A DNA stretch of 8,191 nt from CAYLSO01 sp964386525 (lineage in GTDB: Bacteria; Eisenbacteria; RBG-16-71-46; DASYSL01). Position 1 is the first letter of the stretch; each line of letters starts with the position of its first letter. Positions 5,272 to 8,191 of this stretch are shown piece by piece. The notes beneath the pieces are model-generated. The model ran no database searches. It had not been told where the DNA came from and worked only from the letters and a program-made list of their open reading frames with translations. The position numbers were made by a program, and so were the translations under genes. The DNA is taken from NCBI GenBank assembly GCA_964386525.1, contig CAYLSO010000299.1, positions 1 through 8,191 of the forward strand, in the 5' to 3' direction.

Positions 5272-6252
5272 TTACCTCCTCCCCGCCAGGCGGGCCCGCA
5301 TCCGCGAGCGGATGAGGATCGCCGTCAGGTTGAGCAGGAGCGTGAGCAGCAGCAGGACCAGCACGGTGCCGTAGAGCAGCGGCTTGGTGGCGTCCACGTC
5401 GGGCGACTGCGTGGCCAGCACGAAGATATGATAGCCCAGCTCCATGAACTGATCGGTGGGCGACGCCGGCAGGTACGGCAGGAAGTAGGCGGCCCCGGTG
5501 AAGAGGATCGGCGCCACCTCGCCGGCCCCGCGTGACACCGACAGGATCGCGCCGGTGAGGATGCCGGGCAGGGCTTGCGGCAGCAGCACGTGGCGCACCG
5601 TCTGCCAGCGCGTGGCGCCGAGCGCGATCGACGCCTCGCGCATCTCGCGCGGCACGGCGGCCAGCGCCTCCTCGGCGGTGACGATCACCACGGGCAGGTT
5701 GAGCAGGGCCAGGGTCAGGGCGGCCCACACCAGCGCCGGCTGGCCCCAGACCACGTCGAGCCCCAGGCCGCGGTCGATGCCCCGCCCGAGAAACTGCACG
5801 AAGAAGCCCAGCCCGAAGAGCCCGAAGACGATGCTCGGAACGCCGGCCAGGTTGTTCACCGAGAAGCGCACCAGCTGCGTGAAGCGCGATGTCGGCCGCG
5901 CGTACTCGCTCAGGTAGACGGCTGCCCCGACGCCGAGCGGCACCAGTGCGACGATCATGAGGAAGACCAGCGCCACGGTCCCGAAGATGGCCGGGAAGAT
6001 GCCCCCCGCCGTCATCCCCTGGCGCGGCGCCGCGGCCAGGAACTCCCAGGTGACCGTGCGCCAGCCGAAGATCACGATGTTGCCGACGATCACCGCGACG
6101 ATGCCGACGATGAACAGGGCGGCCAGGCCGGTCAGCACCGCCAGGGCGCGGTCGAGGCCGGCCCCGGCGCGGCGACGCGGCAGAGCCGTGGGCCCGGCGG
6201 CGCGAGCGGTGCCCCCGCCGGACGCCGGAGCGGCGAGGGTCCGCGTGCTCAT
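5272..6252 (-). CDS. pstA: Phosphate ABC transporter permease PstA
   Basis: PstA is one of the two inner-membrane subunits forming the phosphate channel with PstC. The 326-aa product shows six hydrophobic segments at about residues 36-62, 84-115, 134-156, 168-192, 229-257 and 292-314. The cytoplasmic EAA coupling loop is clear (EEALAAVPREMREASIALGATRWQTV, about 194-219). The SRGAGEVAPILFTGAAYF stretch matches the family. The ATG at 6252 overlaps the TGA of pstC by 4 nt (ATGA), fixing the start and implying translational coupling. A basic, Ala-rich cytoplasmic N-terminal extension of about 30 residues precedes the first membrane segment. A longer open frame continues upstream through pstC in another phase but is a GC-rich shadow. 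Confidence 0.96.
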   Translation of the reverse strand: MSTRTLAAPASGGGTARAAGPTALPRRRAGAGLDRALAVLTGLAALFIVGIVAVIVGNIVIFGWRTVTWEFLAAAPRQGMTAGGIFPAIFGTVALVFLMIVALVPLGVGAAVYLSEYARPTSRFTQLVRFSVNNLAGVPSIVFGLFGLGFFVQFLGRGIDRGLGLDVVWGQPALVWAALTLALLNLPVVIVTAEEALAAVPREMREASIALGATRWQTVRHVLLPQALPGILTGAILSVSRGAGEVAPILFTGAAYFLPYLPASPTDQFMELGYHIFVLATQSPDVDATKPLLYGTVLVLLLLTLLLNLTAILIRSRMRARLAGRR

Positions 6253-7235
6253 ACCCCGCGCAGCTTGCGGCGCAGGCGGGTCACGAGGACCGCGGCCGCG
6301 GCGTTGATGACGAAGGTGACGAGGAAGAGGATCGCCCCGAGGAAGAAGAGCACCGAGTAGTGCGGGCTGCCGACCACCACCTCGGCCAGCTCGGCGGCGA
6401 TGGTGGCCGACAGCGTGCGGGCCGAGTCGAGGAGGCTGGGCGAGACGATGGCCGCGTTGCCCGAGGCCATGAGCACGATCATGGTCTCGCCGATGGCGCG
6501 CGCCAGGCCCAGTAGGATCGCCGCCGTCACGCCGACGCCGGCCGCGGGCAGGGTCACGAACCAGGCGGTCTGCCAGGGCGAGGCGCCGAGCGCCAGCGAC
6601 GCCTCCCGGTAGGAGCGCGGCACCGCCGCCAGCGAGTCTTCGCACAGGCTGTAGATGGTCGGCAGGACGCCGATGCCCACGGCGACGCCGGCGTTGAGCG
6701 CGTTGAGCCGGGAGACCGCCCCGGTGAGCGCCTGCAGCCAGGAGGCCAGCACGATGAGGGCGAAGAAGCCGAGCACCACCGAGGGGATCCCGGCCAGCAC
6801 CTCGACCACCGGCTTGAGGGCCTCGCGCAAGCGGTAGGGCGCGAACTCGGAGGTGAACACGGCGGCCATGACGCCGACCGGGACGGCGAAGAGCATCGCC
6901 ACCAGGGCCACCTTGAGCGTTCCGATGAACAGCGGCAGCACGCCGTACTTGGGCACGTCCCCCACCGGCTGCCACATCGCCGTGGCGGTGAGCGCGTGCA
7001 GGCCGGCTTCCTTGCGGGTCTCCGGGTCGAACAGGACCGGGAACGCTTCGCGCAGCACGAAGACCAGGATGAGGACGATGCCGGCCACCGCCGCGACGGC
7101 CGCGGCGCGCAACGCCCCCTGGATGACCGCCTCGCGCACGCGCAAAGCGGACCGTCCGGAGGCGCGCAGGCGGCGCAGCGTGGCGCTGTGACCCGGGGCC
7201 GCGGGCCCCGGCTCTGTCAGGGGGCCGGCGCTCAC
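6249..7235 (-). CDS. pstC: Phosphate ABC transporter permease PstC
   Basis: PstC pairs with PstA to form the membrane channel of the high-affinity phosphate importer. The 328-aa product has a basic cytoplasmic N-terminus and hydrophobic segments at about 41-61, 102-127, 146-170, 182-198, 232-257 and 293-318. The EAA loop is present (EDSLAAVPRSYREASLALGASPWQT, about 199-223). ARAIGETMIVLMASGN (245-260) is a hallmark stretch of PstC. The first periplasmic loop (WQPVGDVPKYGVLPLFIGTLK) also matches the family. The start is GTG at 7235, overlapping the TGA of pstS by 4 nt (GTGA), so it probably depends on translation of pstS for efficient initiation. Its stop overlaps the pstA start in the same way. 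Confidence 0.96.
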   Translation of the reverse strand: MSAGPLTEPGPAAPGHSATLRRLRASGRSALRVREAVIQGALRAAAVAAVAGIVLILVFVLREAFPVLFDPETRKEAGLHALTATAMWQPVGDVPKYGVLPLFIGTLKVALVAMLFAVPVGVMAAVFTSEFAPYRLREALKPVVEVLAGIPSVVLGFFALIVLASWLQALTGAVSRLNALNAGVAVGIGVLPTIYSLCEDSLAAVPRSYREASLALGASPWQTAWFVTLPAAGVGVTAAILLGLARAIGETMIVLMASGNAAIVSPSLLDSARTLSATIAAELAEVVVGSPHYSVLFFLGAILFLVTFVINAAAAVLVTRLRRKLRGV

Positions 7236-8071
7236 CGGACCGGGAAGTACCCCACCTCGGTGACGAGCTTCTGGCCTTCGGCCGAGAGCACGTAGTCGAT
7301 GAACCGCTTGGCCGCCCCCTGCGGCTCGCCGCGCAGGTAGAAGTACAGGTCACGGGAGATGGGATAGCTGCCGTCGCGGATGGCCGCCTCCTTGGGCAGC
7401 ACGCCGGGGGTGTCGGCGTCCCGCTTGACGGCGACTTCCTTGACCCCCTTGGCGTAGGCGGCGCCGCCGTAGCCGACGCCCCCTGGGTCCTTGGCCACCG
7501 CGTTCACCACCGCCGCCGTGCCCGGCAGCGTCTGCACGGCGGCCGCGAAGTCGGCCTTCTCCAGCACGTGCTCCTTGAAGTACTCGTAGGTCCCCGAGCT
7601 GTTCTCGCGGCCGTAGAGCGTGATCGGCGCCTTCGGTCCGCCAACCTGGCTCCAGTCGGTGATCGTGCCCGTGTAGATGTCCCTGAGCTGGCCGAGGGTC
7701 AATTCGGCCACCGGATTCGTCTCGGCGACGTAGATCGCCAGGCCGTCGCGCGCCACCACGATCTCGGTGACCTCGCGGCCGTACTTGTCGGCGATCTGCT
7801 TGCGCTCCTCGTCCTTCATGGGGCGGGAGGCCTGGCAGATCTCGGTGGTGCCGTTGATGAGCGCGGCGATGCCGGTGCCGGAGCCGCCGCCGGTCACCTG
7901 GATCGGCGCCCCCGGGTGCGAGGCCATGTAGGTCTCCGCCCAGCGCTGGCCGAGGATGACCATCGTGTCGGAACCCTTGACGGTGACCGCGCTGGGGCGC
8001 TGGCCGCCGCAGCCGGCAGCCGCGAGAAGAAACGCGGGAAAAAGGAGAAGGCGGATTCGGGCGCGGGTCAT
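7232..8071 (-). CDS. pstS: Phosphate ABC transporter substrate-binding lipoprotein PstS
   Basis: PstS captures inorganic phosphate outside the inner membrane and delivers it to PstC/PstA. I use the ATG at 8071, preceded by GAAGGAG at good spacing; the open frame to 8152 adds a Pro-rich stretch with no signal character. The 279-aa product begins MTRARIR, then a hydrophobic core and a lipobox (LAAAGC, Cys21), so it is probably lipid-anchored. Phosphate-binding elements are recognisable: VKGSDTM (31-37), TGGGSGTGIAALINGT (60-75), ASRPM, VARDGLAIYV with Asp109, and GRENSSGTYEYF (154-165). It belongs to the PBP superfamily PstS-like group; the shorter length and the 'TLGQLRDIYTGTITDW' segment fit PstS-type binding proteins. 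It is the first gene of the operon, and a Pho-box-like repeat lies upstream. Confidence 0.95.
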   Translation of the reverse strand: MTRARIRLLLFPAFLLAAAGCGGQRPSAVTVKGSDTMVILGQRWAETYMASHPGAPIQVTGGGSGTGIAALINGTTEICQASRPMKDEERKQIADKYGREVTEIVVARDGLAIYVAETNPVAELTLGQLRDIYTGTITDWSQVGGPKAPITLYGRENSSGTYEYFKEHVLEKADFAAAVQTLPGTAAVVNAVAKDPGGVGYGGAAYAKGVKEVAVKRDADTPGVLPKEAAIRDGSYPISRDLYFYLRGEPQGAAKRFIDYVLSAEGQKLVTEVGYFPVR

Positions 8072-8159
8072 GATCGCTCCTTCACGAAGAGGAACCGGAG
8101 GCTGGCCTGGGGGGTCGCAATCGGTCGGGATCATCCGCCAGGAGAAAAGCACAGCGCGT

Positions 8160-8181
8160 GTTACGGGGGCGTTACGGGTGG
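8160..8181 (-). promoter_or_regulatory. Candidate Pho box upstream of pstS
   Basis: On the plus strand GTTACGGG occurs at 8160-8167 and again at 8171-8178, an exact 8-bp direct repeat with an 11-bp period; the full 11-mers match at 9 of 11 positions. On the operon strand the unit reads CCCGTAAC. PhoB-family regulators bind 7-bp direct repeats spaced by about 4 bp, which is this geometry, and the site lies about 90 nt before the pstS start. The word differs from the E. coli CTGTCAT consensus, as is usual in distant phyla. I could not identify a convincing -10 downstream of it. Confidence 0.5.
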
Positions 8182-8191
8182 GAGGGGACAG

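Noticed and set aside
4412..5728. Long 438-aa minus-strand open frame overlapping pstB and pstA
   Set aside because: It is Arg/Gly/Pro-rich, matches no family and runs over the real pstB and pstA frames, which have full motif support. It is a high-GC shadow frame.

Overview
The window is very GC-rich (roughly 65-70% by eye) and reads like a chromosomal segment of a high-GC Gram-negative, probably environmental, bacterium. The two leftmost proteins end in FlgD/T9SS-like C-terminal domains (ELYxPTPNPF...VYDVAGRLVR...WDGR...GVYFLRA...RVLY). Such domains are common in FCB-related candidate phyla such as Eisenbacteria, Krumholzibacteriota and Latescibacteria. The lineage is an inference, not something the sequence proves.

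Layout. (1) 1-2304, plus strand: two related Cys-rich secreted proteins. The first is cut by the window edge. The second is a 5'-truncated paralog whose homology to the first starts just after an in-frame stop codon. Both have the same Ig-like flank and the same C-terminal sorting-type domain, but their central modules differ. The 306-bp gap between them holds a strong terminator and a second hairpin whose 12-bp arms recur exactly in the terminator after gene 2. (2) 2447-3070, minus strand: a small exported PrcB-like protein, preceded by a 99-bp nested inverted repeat (3077-3175) that would form a structured mRNA leader hiding its ribosome binding site. A candidate sigma70-type promoter lies just upstream of it. 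(3) 3429-3614, plus strand: a 61-aa single-span membrane protein of unknown function. (4) 3648-8071, minus strand: a complete phosphate uptake operon, pstS-pstC-pstA-pstB-phoU.

How the genes work together. PstS is a lipoprotein that captures phosphate outside the inner membrane. PstC and PstA form the channel, PstB powers it, and PhoU links transport state to Pho signalling. The cistrons are tightly coupled: 4-nt overlaps for S/C and C/A, and a 6-nt gap with a strong SD for A/B. Upstream of pstS, at the window edge, an 8-bp word is repeated with an 11-bp period, the geometry of a PhoB-binding Pho box. No phoB or phoR lies in the window.

The most novel items are the structured leader of the PrcB-like gene, the module-swapped secreted paralogs with their duplicated terminator arms, and the uncharacterised 61-aa membrane protein. 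I see no CRISPR array, tRNA, rRNA or insertion sequence.
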